Position numbers and translations under genes: made by a program. DNA of 64,000 nucleotides. Source: Terriglobales bacterium (GTDB lineage Bacteria; Acidobacteriota; Terriglobia; Terriglobales; Acidobacteriaceae). Positions 7,960 through 14,873 of the stretch are shown here, in pieces. The notes beneath the pieces are model-generated. The model searched no databases. It was not told where the DNA came from and saw only the letters and a program-made list of their open reading frames with translations. The stretch spans positions 124,001 to 188,000 of the forward strand of contig DASRER010000020.1 of assembly GCA_035651995.1 (NCBI GenBank), written 5' to 3'. Each line of letters starts with the position of its first letter. Positions within the stretch are counted from its first letter, which is position 1.

Positions 7960-9273
7960 TCATTTTGCATTCAATGCCATCGCCGGCTGGCTCACCTTCG
8001 CAAACGCCGCATCCAGCTTTTTGATCGCTTCGTCCACGTCGCTCTTGGCAATGTTCAGCGGCGGCGACATGCGGACCACGTTGCCATAGAGGCCGCCTTT
8101 GCCGATCAGCAGGCCGGCGCGGCGCGCTTCTTCGAGCACCTGCGACGTCTCCTGCGGCGCGGGTTCTTTCGTGGTGCGGTCTTTCACCAGCTCCATCGCC
8201 TGCATCAGGCCCATGCCGCGCACGTCGCCGATGAGCGGGTACTTGCGCTGCAAGTCTTCCAGGCCGGCGCGGAAGTAGCGGCCCACGGTATCGGCATTGT
8301 CCATGAGGCGGTCCTGCTCGATGAGCTCGATGGTGGCGCGGGCCGCAATGGAAGTGACCGGATTGCCGCCGAAGGTGGAAATCTGCAGTCCACGAAAGCT
8401 CTCGGCGATTTCCGGACGCGTGAACGTGCCGCCGATGGGCGCGCCGTTGGCCATGCCCTTGGCGGCGGTGATGATGTCGGGCGTGACCTCCCACTGCTCG
8501 ATGCCGAACCACTTCTTGCCGGTGCGCCCCCAGCCGGTCTGCACTTCGTCGGCGATGAACAGGCCGCCATAGTCCTTCACGATCTTGAAGACGAGCTTGA
8601 AGTACTCCTTGGGCGGCGTGATGAAGCCGCCCAGGCCCTGAATGGGCTCGGCGATGAACGCCGCGATCTGGCCGCTGGTCGTTGTCTGAATGACGGCTTC
8701 GACGTCCTGCGCGCAGGCCACGCCGCAATCGGGATACGTCTTGCCGAGCGGGCAGCGATAGCAATACGGATTGATGGCGTGCGTCACGCCCCATCCGCCG
8801 GGCAGCGACTTGCGCCAGGTGTTCTGGCCGGTGAGCGCCTGCGCCAGCTGCGAGCGCCCGCTGTAGGCGTGCCGCAGCGCCACGATCTCGAAATTCCCGG
8901 TGTGGATGCGCGCCAGCTGGATGGCGGTTTCGTTCGCCTCGGTGCCGCTGTTGGAGAAAAAGCTCTTGGTGATCTCGCCGGGCGTGATCTGCGCGATCTT
9001 TTCCGCCAGCGCCACGATCTGCTCGTTGGGAAAGAGCGTGGAGGCGTGCTGGAGCTTGTCCACCTGCGCCTTCACTTTTTCGGTGACGCGCGGGTTGGTG
9101 TGGCCGACCGAGATGGTGACGATGCCGCCGAAAAAGTCCAGATACTGCTTGCCGTCGGCGTCCCACAAGTACTGCATGCGCGCGTGGTCGGTCACCAGCG
9201 GATCGGCGAAGTAGGTGGTGACGCTGGGGAACAGGTACTGCTTGTACTTGCGAATGATTTCGTCTTTGGTCAT
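7960..9273 (-). CDS. class III PLP-dependent aminotransferase, AGXT2-like
   Basis: 437 residues. The fold-type I class III signature is clear: SNSGTEANETA for phosphate and PLP binding, Asp242 in ADEVQTGWGR and the Schiff-base Lys272 in TAAKGMANG. Similarity in style to alanine-glyoxylate/3-aminoisobutyrate aminotransferase 2 (HPNP-type HTNPRVTEKV, YCYRCPLGKTYPDC) suggests beta-alanine or 3-aminoisobutyrate as amino donor, with pyruvate or glyoxylate as acceptor. That fits the neighbouring beta-ureidopropionase and aldehyde dehydrogenase. The last codons and stop lie inside an AT-rich word repeat (7936-7972, TTTCATTTTGCA words), so the repeat defines the C-terminus (NAK). Confidence 0.9.
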   Translation of the reverse strand: MTKDEIIRKYKQYLFPSVTTYFADPLVTDHARMQYLWDADGKQYLDFFGGIVTISVGHTNPRVTEKVKAQVDKLQHASTLFPNEQIVALAEKIAQITPGEITKSFFSNSGTEANETAIQLARIHTGNFEIVALRHAYSGRSQLAQALTGQNTWRKSLPGGWGVTHAINPYCYRCPLGKTYPDCGVACAQDVEAVIQTTTSGQIAAFIAEPIQGLGGFITPPKEYFKLVFKIVKDYGGLFIADEVQTGWGRTGKKWFGIEQWEVTPDIITAAKGMANGAPIGGTFTRPEIAESFRGLQISTFGGNPVTSIAARATIELIEQDRLMDNADTVGRYFRAGLEDLQRKYPLIGDVRGMGLMQAMELVKDRTTKEPAPQETSQVLEEARRAGLLIGKGGLYGNVVRMSPPLNIAKSDVDEAIKKLDAAFAKVSQPAMALNAK

Positions 9274-9444
9274 GAACTGGACCTCACTCCGCGAATGAAC
9301 GCGGATTCAAAAACCTAAAGTCGCTCCTGGCTCTTAGCTATCGGCTCTTGGCGCAAAGCCCAAACCTGATGAAGCCAGAATCTTGATCCGCGTCGCGATC
9401 CGCGTGAATGAATTGCTGTCCTCTGCGATCTCTGCGATGAAGAG

Positions 9445-10341
9445 CTAGTCCGCCGCCGCCGCGCCCTTGCCGCTCTGCGCCGTGAGCGGGCCGTAGCTGT
9501 CGGGCCGGCGGTCGCGGAAGAACTGCCAGGTGCGCCGCACCTCCTGGATCATGTCCAGATCGAGGTCGGCGACCACCAGCTCGTCTTTGTGGCGGCTGGC
9601 CTGGGCCACGATCTTGCCGCGCGGATTGCAGAAATAGCTCTTGCCGTAGAACTCGCCGATCGCCCACGGCTTTTCCACGCCCACGCGATTGATGGCGCCG
9701 ACAAAGTATCCGTTGGCGACGGCGTGCGCCGGCTGCTCCAGTTCCCACAAATACTCCGACAGGCCGGCCACGGTGGCCGACGGATTGAACACGATCTCGG
9801 CGCCGTTCAGGCCGAGAATGCGCGCGCCCTCGGGAAAATGGCGGTCGTAGCAGATGTACACGCCCACGCGCGCGTACTTCGTCGCGAAGACCGGATATCC
9901 GGTGTCGCCCGGCGTGAAGTAGAACTTTTCCCAGAATCCCGGATGCACGTGCGGGATGTGGTGCTTGCGATACTTGCCCAGGTACGCGCCGTCGGCGTCG
10001 ATGACGGCGGCGGTGTTGTAGTACAGCCCCGTCATTTCTTCTTCGTAAATCGGCGCGACAATCACCATGCGGTGCTTGGCGGCGATCTTCTGCATGAGCT
10101 TGGTCGTAGGGCCGTCGGGGACGCGCTCGGTCAGGTCGTACCAGCGGGCGTTCTGCTCGGCGCAGAAATACGGGCCGTAAAACAGCTCCTGCAGCGAGAG
10201 GATTTGCACTTTTTTCTTCGCGGCCTGCTCGATCATCTTCAGGTGCTTGTCGAGCATCGCCTTCTTGATGGCGGCCAGCGGGCGGTCGCCGGTGACGGGC
10301 GTGCTGGCCTGGATAAGGCCGCAGCGGACAGTGCGGGCCAT
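9445..10341 (-). CDS. nitrilase-superfamily hydrolase, probable beta-ureidopropionase (N-carbamoyl-beta-alanine amidohydrolase)
   Basis: 298 residues from ATG at 10341, which follows a strong GGGAGG site. The carbon-nitrogen hydrolase triad is Glu52 (QELF), Lys126 (YRKHHIP) and Cys164 (YICYDRHFPEG). HIPHVHPGFWEKFYFTPGD and WELEQPAHAVANGYF closely follow the beta-ureidopropionase branch, which converts N-carbamoyl-beta-alanine to beta-alanine, CO2 and ammonia in the last step of reductive pyrimidine breakdown. Aminotransferase and aldehyde dehydrogenase genes downstream on the same strand would process the beta-alanine. Dihydropyrimidinase and dihydropyrimidine dehydrogenase are not in the window. 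Confidence 0.88.
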   Translation of the reverse strand: MARTVRCGLIQASTPVTGDRPLAAIKKAMLDKHLKMIEQAAKKKVQILSLQELFYGPYFCAEQNARWYDLTERVPDGPTTKLMQKIAAKHRMVIVAPIYEEEMTGLYYNTAAVIDADGAYLGKYRKHHIPHVHPGFWEKFYFTPGDTGYPVFATKYARVGVYICYDRHFPEGARILGLNGAEIVFNPSATVAGLSEYLWELEQPAHAVANGYFVGAINRVGVEKPWAIGEFYGKSYFCNPRGKIVAQASRHKDELVVADLDLDMIQEVRRTWQFFRDRRPDSYGPLTAQSGKGAAAAD

Positions 10342-10432
10342 AATTCCTCCCGGGAAAAAGGTCAGTTTACATCGAAATTGAGGCGTTTTCATCGCAGAGG
10401 CGCGGGGCCCCTGCCTCTATCGTCGCCCTCAA

Positions 10433-11881
10433 TCACTTTCCGCAGCAATCCTTTTCAAAATCAATCCATGCTTTCGCTAACCTCGCGCGTAACTGCTGCT
10501 TCGTGGTGTCGTCGGCAAAGCTGTACTCGATGGCGTTGCCGGCGATCTGCTTGAGCTGCGGATACGTCAGCCCGTGCTCCTCGACGGCTCTCTGATACTC
10601 GTTGGTGATGGTGGAGCGCGCCACGCCTTCGTCGTCGGTGGCAATCGTCACGGGCACGCCGTGCGACAGGTAGATGTTCAGCGGGTGGCGCGGGCCGCGC
10701 ACGCCGAGGATCATGTCGTTCGACGTCAGACAGATCTCGACGGCGATCTTTTTGTCGCGCAGCTCGCGCAACAGCGATGCCGGATCGTCTTCCCACATCA
10801 CGTCCACGCCGTGGCCGATGCGCTGCGCGCCCGCTTTTTGCGCGGTGTCGCGAATGTGGTTGCGCAGCCCGTCGGGCGGCACGAGCCCGAACGAGAGTTC
10901 GCCGGCGTGCATGGTCAGCTTTACCTGCGGATAACGTTGGTGAAAATACTGAAACATGCGCATGTGCAGGTCGAAGTCGTGCATCTCGGTATAGCCGTCT
11001 TCGGGCATGACGGGATTCACCGACACGATGCGCGGATCGGCCGCCGCCATGGCGAAGCCAATCTGGGTTTGCGCGAAGACCATCGCCTTGGGCAGGCCGC
11101 GATAGACCTCGAAGATGTAACGGACGGTCACGTCACACCCCGGGTCGCGCTGCGGGCCGCTCGCGTCGCAGCGCAGCGTCTTGCGCATGCCGGCCTCGAG
11201 CTGGTCGAGATACTTGCGGCCGCTGGCGACGATCTCCGCCGCGCCGTTCTGGTCAATGCGCTGGCGGAAGCTTTCGAAGCTCTCACTGCGGTCGTCCCAG
11301 CCGAGGTTTGCGCCGAGCGCGAGGCCCTTGCCCTGGTCGAGGTCGTCCACCATCAACTCCATGTACTGCACGTTGTTCTGCCCGGCGCGCGAAACGGTCT
11401 CGGCGATCATGTCGGCGACGTGCGTGGAATGGCTCACGGCACTGACTTTGCCGAACATGTCGAAGAAGTGGTCGTGGCCGGACGGAAGCGCGCCGGAAAA
11501 ATGTCGCATGGAGTAGGCGTCCACCATCTCGCGGTAGAGCACCGGATCGGCGAGCGCCCGGGCGGCGGGCGGGCGCCCGGCGGCCTCGTCGCACGGAGGC
11601 TTCTCCAGCACCAGCGTCGTGCGCCGGACGCACAGGCCGTCGCCGGCGGCCCACTGAATGTAAGTCTCCGCGTACACCGCGCCGGTCACGTGGTTATGCA
11701 GGTCGCCGCCCTTGGGCATGCGATGCAGGAAGTCATAGAGCAGCAGCGGCTGCTTGCGGATGGATTCAAGGTAGCGCGCGGCGCCCCGTTCGTTGGCGTT
11801 CGTCGTGGGCTCTGCTTTCTGAGACGTCTGCGCGTGCGCCAATGCCGCGAGCAGAAGAAGGCTGAGGACTATTCGCTTCAT
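10433..11881 (-). CDS. secreted adenosine deaminase-family protein
   Basis: 482 residues starting at ATG 11881 with a signal peptide (MKRIVLSLLLLAALAHAQ). The amidohydrolase metal site is visible as GGDLHNHVTG (HxH), the third His with catalytic Glu in TMHAGE, RIGHGVD, and the late Asp in ATDDEG, in the order found in adenosine deaminases. Length and secretion resemble extracellular adenosine-deaminase growth-factor-like proteins (ADGF/CECR1 type). A purine scavenging role next to nucleobase catabolism genes is plausible. An insert-like region (~100-220) precedes the usual barrel strands. The upstream frame to 12514 is spurious; a palindromic repeat (11916-12057) separates it from the next gene. 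Confidence 0.88.
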   Translation of the reverse strand: MKRIVLSLLLLAALAHAQTSQKAEPTTNANERGAARYLESIRKQPLLLYDFLHRMPKGGDLHNHVTGAVYAETYIQWAAGDGLCVRRTTLVLEKPPCDEAAGRPPAARALADPVLYREMVDAYSMRHFSGALPSGHDHFFDMFGKVSAVSHSTHVADMIAETVSRAGQNNVQYMELMVDDLDQGKGLALGANLGWDDRSESFESFRQRIDQNGAAEIVASGRKYLDQLEAGMRKTLRCDASGPQRDPGCDVTVRYIFEVYRGLPKAMVFAQTQIGFAMAAADPRIVSVNPVMPEDGYTEMHDFDLHMRMFQYFHQRYPQVKLTMHAGELSFGLVPPDGLRNHIRDTAQKAGAQRIGHGVDVMWEDDPASLLRELRDKKIAVEICLTSNDMILGVRGPRHPLNIYLSHGVPVTIATDDEGVARSTITNEYQRAVEEHGLTYPQLKQIAGNAIEYSFADDTTKQQLRARLAKAWIDFEKDCCGK

Positions 11882-11915
11882 GCGCCGAGGATTGTAGCGG
11901 AAGCGTCCTTCGCGT

Positions 11916-12057
11916 TTGTCATCCTGAGCCAAGCCTGAGTCCGCCAAGCGGACGAAGGCGAGTCGAAGGGTCCCTGCTCGATTTCGGGCGTGTGGCAGCG
12001 GTAGCGGTGGCTCGACTCGGCCCCTCGCGTTGCTCGGGACCTCGCCCAGGATGACAA
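11916..12057. repeat. dispersed palindromic doublet with 11-bp exact terminal inverted repeats
   Basis: TTGTCATCCTG (11916-11926) and CAGGATGACAA (12047-12057) are exact inverted copies at the two ends. Inside, each half has the pattern GTCATCCTGAGC, a hairpin, then GAGTCGAAGG or its complement. It is a degenerate member of the same family as the doublets at 4163 and 4729. Single or partial members occur at 33548-33590 and 44748-44816. Confidence 0.75.
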
Positions 12058-12060
12058 GAA

Positions 12061-12699
12061 CTACTGCGGCGCCGAGCCCTGCACCACCAGCGCGAACGTC
12101 ACCTCGCCCGAGCTGGTCTTCATCCTGGCAACCAACGCGGTGCGGCCTTCCTCGTCGTCGAAGACAGAAGGCGCGGTTTTTCCGGTTGCGGCGGGCATAT
12201 TGAGCGGCGCCGGGTGGCGTCCGCCGGGAATCCGCCGGCTCAAAGCAACGAGTTCCTCGAACTTGTAGGCCTTCTCCGGATCGGTGTCGCTGGCCGGCGG
12301 GACCAGCAGCAGGAAGTCGCGCGTGGGCGAGGTCCCGAGGTGGTCGCCGTCGGAAGGCTGAAGCTCGTAGCGCAGGTTGTAGTAGCCCGCGGGGAGCGCC
12401 TGGCCACGGTAGTCCTGCGCGGCCTTGCTGAAGTGGATCACGCCAACCAGCGCGCTTTCGGCGAGATTGTAGATGCCGTCGCCCTTCGCGCTGGGCGCCT
12501 GCTTGCGCAGCCACAGCTCCACGGTGCTGCCGTCGGCGAGGGTCACGCGGTATCCGGCAGGCTCGAGCGCGCCGCGGATTGTCTCCGGGACCGAGGCTTC
12601 GGTGAGCGCGCCGATGCTTTCAACTTTGCCGGCTGCGAAGGCAAGCGGGCTGAACGCGAGCGTAGCGGCGAGCAGAACAATGCGGCGGAATTTTGTCAT
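12061..12699 (-). CDS. hypothetical exported protein
   Basis: 212 residues with a clear signal peptide (MTKFRRIVLLAATLAFSPLAFA). The mature part is predicted mostly beta, with RVTLADGSTVELWLRK, PAGYYNLRYELQPSDG and a C-terminal strand EVTFALVVQG. No catalytic motif or known domain is recognised. The pattern of a stated material property (YNLRYELQPSDGDH) is seen in acidobacterial exported proteins of unknown role. It lies on the same strand as its neighbours but is separated from each by repeat-rich spacers, so cotranscription is unclear. Confidence 0.75.
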   Translation of the reverse strand: MTKFRRIVLLAATLAFSPLAFAAGKVESIGALTEASVPETIRGALEPAGYRVTLADGSTVELWLRKQAPSAKGDGIYNLAESALVGVIHFSKAAQDYRGQALPAGYYNLRYELQPSDGDHLGTSPTRDFLLLVPPASDTDPEKAYKFEELVALSRRIPGGRHPAPLNMPAATGKTAPSVFDDEEGRTALVARMKTSSGEVTFALVVQGSAPQ

Positions 12700-12732
12700 C
12701 GAGGTCCGGTCGCGAAAACCAAACTCAAGAGC

Positions 12733-12825
12733 TTAAACACAAAGGACACGAAGCAACACAAAGGGCACGAAGCAAAGCAAAGGCACGAAGCACGCGATCA
12801 ATTCTTCGTGACTTCGTGCCGTCGT
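12733..12825. repeat. intergenic inverted word repeat (CACGAAG / CTTCGTG)
   Basis: Several copies of CACGAAGC(A) on the left half are followed by CTTCGTG copies on the right; GGCACGAAG (12782-12790) pairs exactly with CTTCGTGCC (12812-12820). The whole spacer between the two exported-protein genes is built from this word. A related word set occurs at 55148-55175. Confidence 0.65.
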
Positions 12826-12834
12826 GCTGAAGCC

Positions 12835-13494
12835 TTACTGACCGAAGCTGCCCACGAAGGCGCTGCGCTTGTCGTGCAGCGTCCAGCTCACGCCCAGCCC
12901 CGGGCCCGCGTACTTGTCGGTGACCGCGACCGCGGGCATGGCATGGCTGGTCGGCGTCAGCGGCTGATAGTAGGTCTCCTCGTTGCCGCAGACGTGGTCC
13001 TTGTCGCTCATGCCGCGCGTCTCCACATTCACGAAGGCGCCGGCGCGGAGCACGGCGCGAGCGCTGTGCCCGGCAACGACCTGCATGTCAATGGGCGCGG
13101 CCTCGACCTTCACCACGTCGGCCAGCAGCTTGCCGCCCTGGTTCCTGGCGAAGCTCACCAGCGCGGCCCGCTCGGCGGGCGAGGCCTGATCATCAACCAC
13201 GATCACCGCCTTGGCGGGATAGGGATTGCCGTAGGGATCGCCCAGCGTGGCGCTCGCCTTCACGGCGGCGACCACGTTGAGGCCGTCGAGCTTCACGCCG
13301 TTCCACGTGCCCTGACGGACGTGCCAGGCCAGGATGGCCTGGTCGCCCACCAGGCCGGACTCGCCGTTGGCGAAGCACTGCCCGGTGTAAACGTCGGCGC
13401 TCCGCGTTTCGATGTAGTCGCCCACAATCTTGGCGCGCGCCGCGGCGCTCAGCAGCGCGGCCGCCAGCATGACGGAAAGAATTCTTGTGCGCAT
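12835..13494 (-). CDS. exported DUF1326-family protein
   Basis: 219 residues from ATG at 13494, beginning with a signal peptide (MRTRILSVMLAAALLSAAARA). The mature start DYIETRSADVYTGQCFANGE is the characteristic DUF1326 opening, followed by AILAWHVRQGTWNGVKLDG. Function of the family is unknown; members are soluble beta-rich domains often found near redox or metal proteins. One Cys near the C-terminus (HVCGNEETYY) and one near the start (GQCFANGE) could pair. Upstream (13500-13620) lies a palindromic spacer with inverted GAGGGAG words. No promoter is obvious. Confidence 0.85.
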   Translation of the reverse strand: MRTRILSVMLAAALLSAAARAKIVGDYIETRSADVYTGQCFANGESGLVGDQAILAWHVRQGTWNGVKLDGLNVVAAVKASATLGDPYGNPYPAKAVIVVDDQASPAERAALVSFARNQGGKLLADVVKVEAAPIDMQVVAGHSARAVLRAGAFVNVETRGMSDKDHVCGNEETYYQPLTPTSHAMPAVAVTDKYAGPGLGVSWTLHDKRSAFVGSFGQ

Positions 13495-13629
13495 GGTGCT
13501 GCTCCAGAGTTCTATTGTAACGCTTATTTTCTTACGTCCCGAGCGAAGCGAGGGAGCCATACTTGGCCCGCGGACATTGGGTAGGTAGAGCTCCCTCGTC
13601 ACTGCGTTCCTCGGGATGTAAACAAAAAC

Positions 13630-13887
13630 CTAGTGCGATCCGCACTTCCCGCTGCCATGGCACTGGCGCAGCTTCGACGAGCAATTGCCCGGCTCGGCCA
13701 GGCGATTGTCGGGCCCGATGCAGTTCTGGGTGTACACGCACCAGAACAGGCCTTCGCCCGATGCGGGCGTTTCCGGGTCCTCTTCCACACCGATGAATTG
13801 GCGCTTCCAGCGCAGACCGTGGCACAGGTCCGGGTGATTGACGTTGAAGCGCACAGCCGGGTCGTTGAGCAGGTTGAGGAGGCTCAT
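13630..13887 (-). CDS. small cysteine-rich protein coupled to molybdenum hydroxylase genes
   Basis: 85 residues. Its ATG (13887) overlaps the stop of the FAD-subunit gene in an ATGA arrangement, so it is very likely translationally coupled and real. It has six Cys: LCHG, FWCVYTQNC, and a C-terminal run ending QCHGSGKCGSH. It lacks a signal peptide. The Cys/His spacing could bind a metal or a small Fe-S or Zn centre, or form disulfides, but no family is recognised. Position at the end of an S-L-M molybdenum hydroxylase operon suggests a role in assembly, electron transfer or maturation of that enzyme. Confidence 0.75.
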   Translation of the reverse strand: MSLLNLLNDPAVRFNVNHPDLCHGLRWKRQFIGVEEDPETPASGEGLFWCVYTQNCIGPDNRLAEPGNCSSKLRQCHGSGKCGSH

Positions 13888-14873
13888 GCCGGCGCTTCTC
13901 CCTTCGCTGCGGCCAGCAGCGCGCGCTTCACCGCCACCCGCGCCAGCTTCACCTTGTACGCGTTGTGGCTCAGGGGACGCGCGCCGGCAACAGCGGCTGC
14001 GCCGGCCGCGTCGGCCGTCTGCTCATTGATCTCTTTGCCGACAATCGCGTCGGCGGCTTCCTGCGAGAGCCACGGCACCGGCGCCACCTGGCTGAGGACG
14101 ATGCGTGCCGCTTGCACTTTTCCGCCCTGCATCTGCACCACGGCGGCGGCGGTGGCGTAGGGCCAGTCAAACGCCGCTTTCTGGCGGACCTCGTAGTGGG
14201 CGGCCCTGGTTCCGGGCGGGGGCGGCGGCACGATGATCTCGGTGACGATCTCGTCGGGCTTCAGGTCGTGCTCGCGGTCGCCCATCATGGGCGGCACGCG
14301 GAAGAATTTCTCCAGCGGCAGTTCGCGCGCTCCGGCGCCGCCGAACAGGCGGATTTGCGCGCCGTAGCCGATCAGCACCGGCGCGATCGTGGAGGGCGAG
14401 ACGAACTGCGCCTGCTCGTTGCCCAGGATGGCGTGATAGCGGTTGTCGCCCTCGATCGCGGCCGCCTTGCCGTCCGCCGTCTTCATGGCGATGTTGTTGC
14501 GGAAGTACCAGCAGCGCGGGCGCTGGCACATGTTTCCGCCGATGGTCGCCAGGTTGCGGATCTGCGGGCTGGCGGCCTCGTAGGCGGCGTCGGCCAGCAC
14601 GGGATAGCGCGCGCGCACGGTGGCGTTGTCGGCGATTTCGGCGAGCGTGGTCAGCGCGCCCAGCCGCAGCCCGCGCGCGGCCACGTAGCTGACGCCGCGC
14701 AGCTCGGCCACGTCCTTGATGTTCACCAGGCGCTTGGGCGTGACCACGTCATCTTTCATCAGCGCCAGCAGGTCGGTGCCGCCCGCCAGTACCTCGGCGT
14801 CGCCCCACTGCTTGCCGAGCAATCCCACAACCTGCTGCTTGCCTTTCGGACTGGCGTATTCGAAGGCCCTCAT
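13884..14873 (-). CDS. molybdenum hydroxylase FAD-binding (M) subunit
   Basis: 329 residues, normal for the CoxM/XdhB/PaoB medium subunit. FAD-binding signatures are visible: VLAGGTDLLALMKDDV near residue 30 and ATIGGNMCQRPRC around residue 110, with the CO-dehydrogenase flavoprotein C-terminal domain after residue 190. The Cys-rich QRPRCWYF stretch after the FAD loop resembles members that carry an extra 4Fe-4S site, as in PaoB-type subunits. It overlaps the large-subunit gene by 4 bases and the small Cys-rich gene by 4 bases. The three subunits form an aldehyde or purine hydroxylase passing electrons from Mo via 2Fe-2S to FAD. Confidence 0.92.
   Translation of the reverse strand: MRAFEYASPKGKQQVVGLLGKQWGDAEVLAGGTDLLALMKDDVVTPKRLVNIKDVAELRGVSYVAARGLRLGALTTLAEIADNATVRARYPVLADAAYEAASPQIRNLATIGGNMCQRPRCWYFRNNIAMKTADGKAAAIEGDNRYHAILGNEQAQFVSPSTIAPVLIGYGAQIRLFGGAGARELPLEKFFRVPPMMGDREHDLKPDEIVTEIIVPPPPPGTRAAHYEVRQKAAFDWPYATAAAVVQMQGGKVQAARIVLSQVAPVPWLSQEAADAIVGKEINEQTADAAGAAAVAGARPLSHNAYKVKLARVAVKRALLAAAKGEAPA

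Noticed and set aside
11882-12514. Long N-terminal extension of the adenosine deaminase-like gene
   Set aside because: The extension runs through a palindromic repeat and antisense to nothing recognisable; a good signal peptide begins at ATG 11881.
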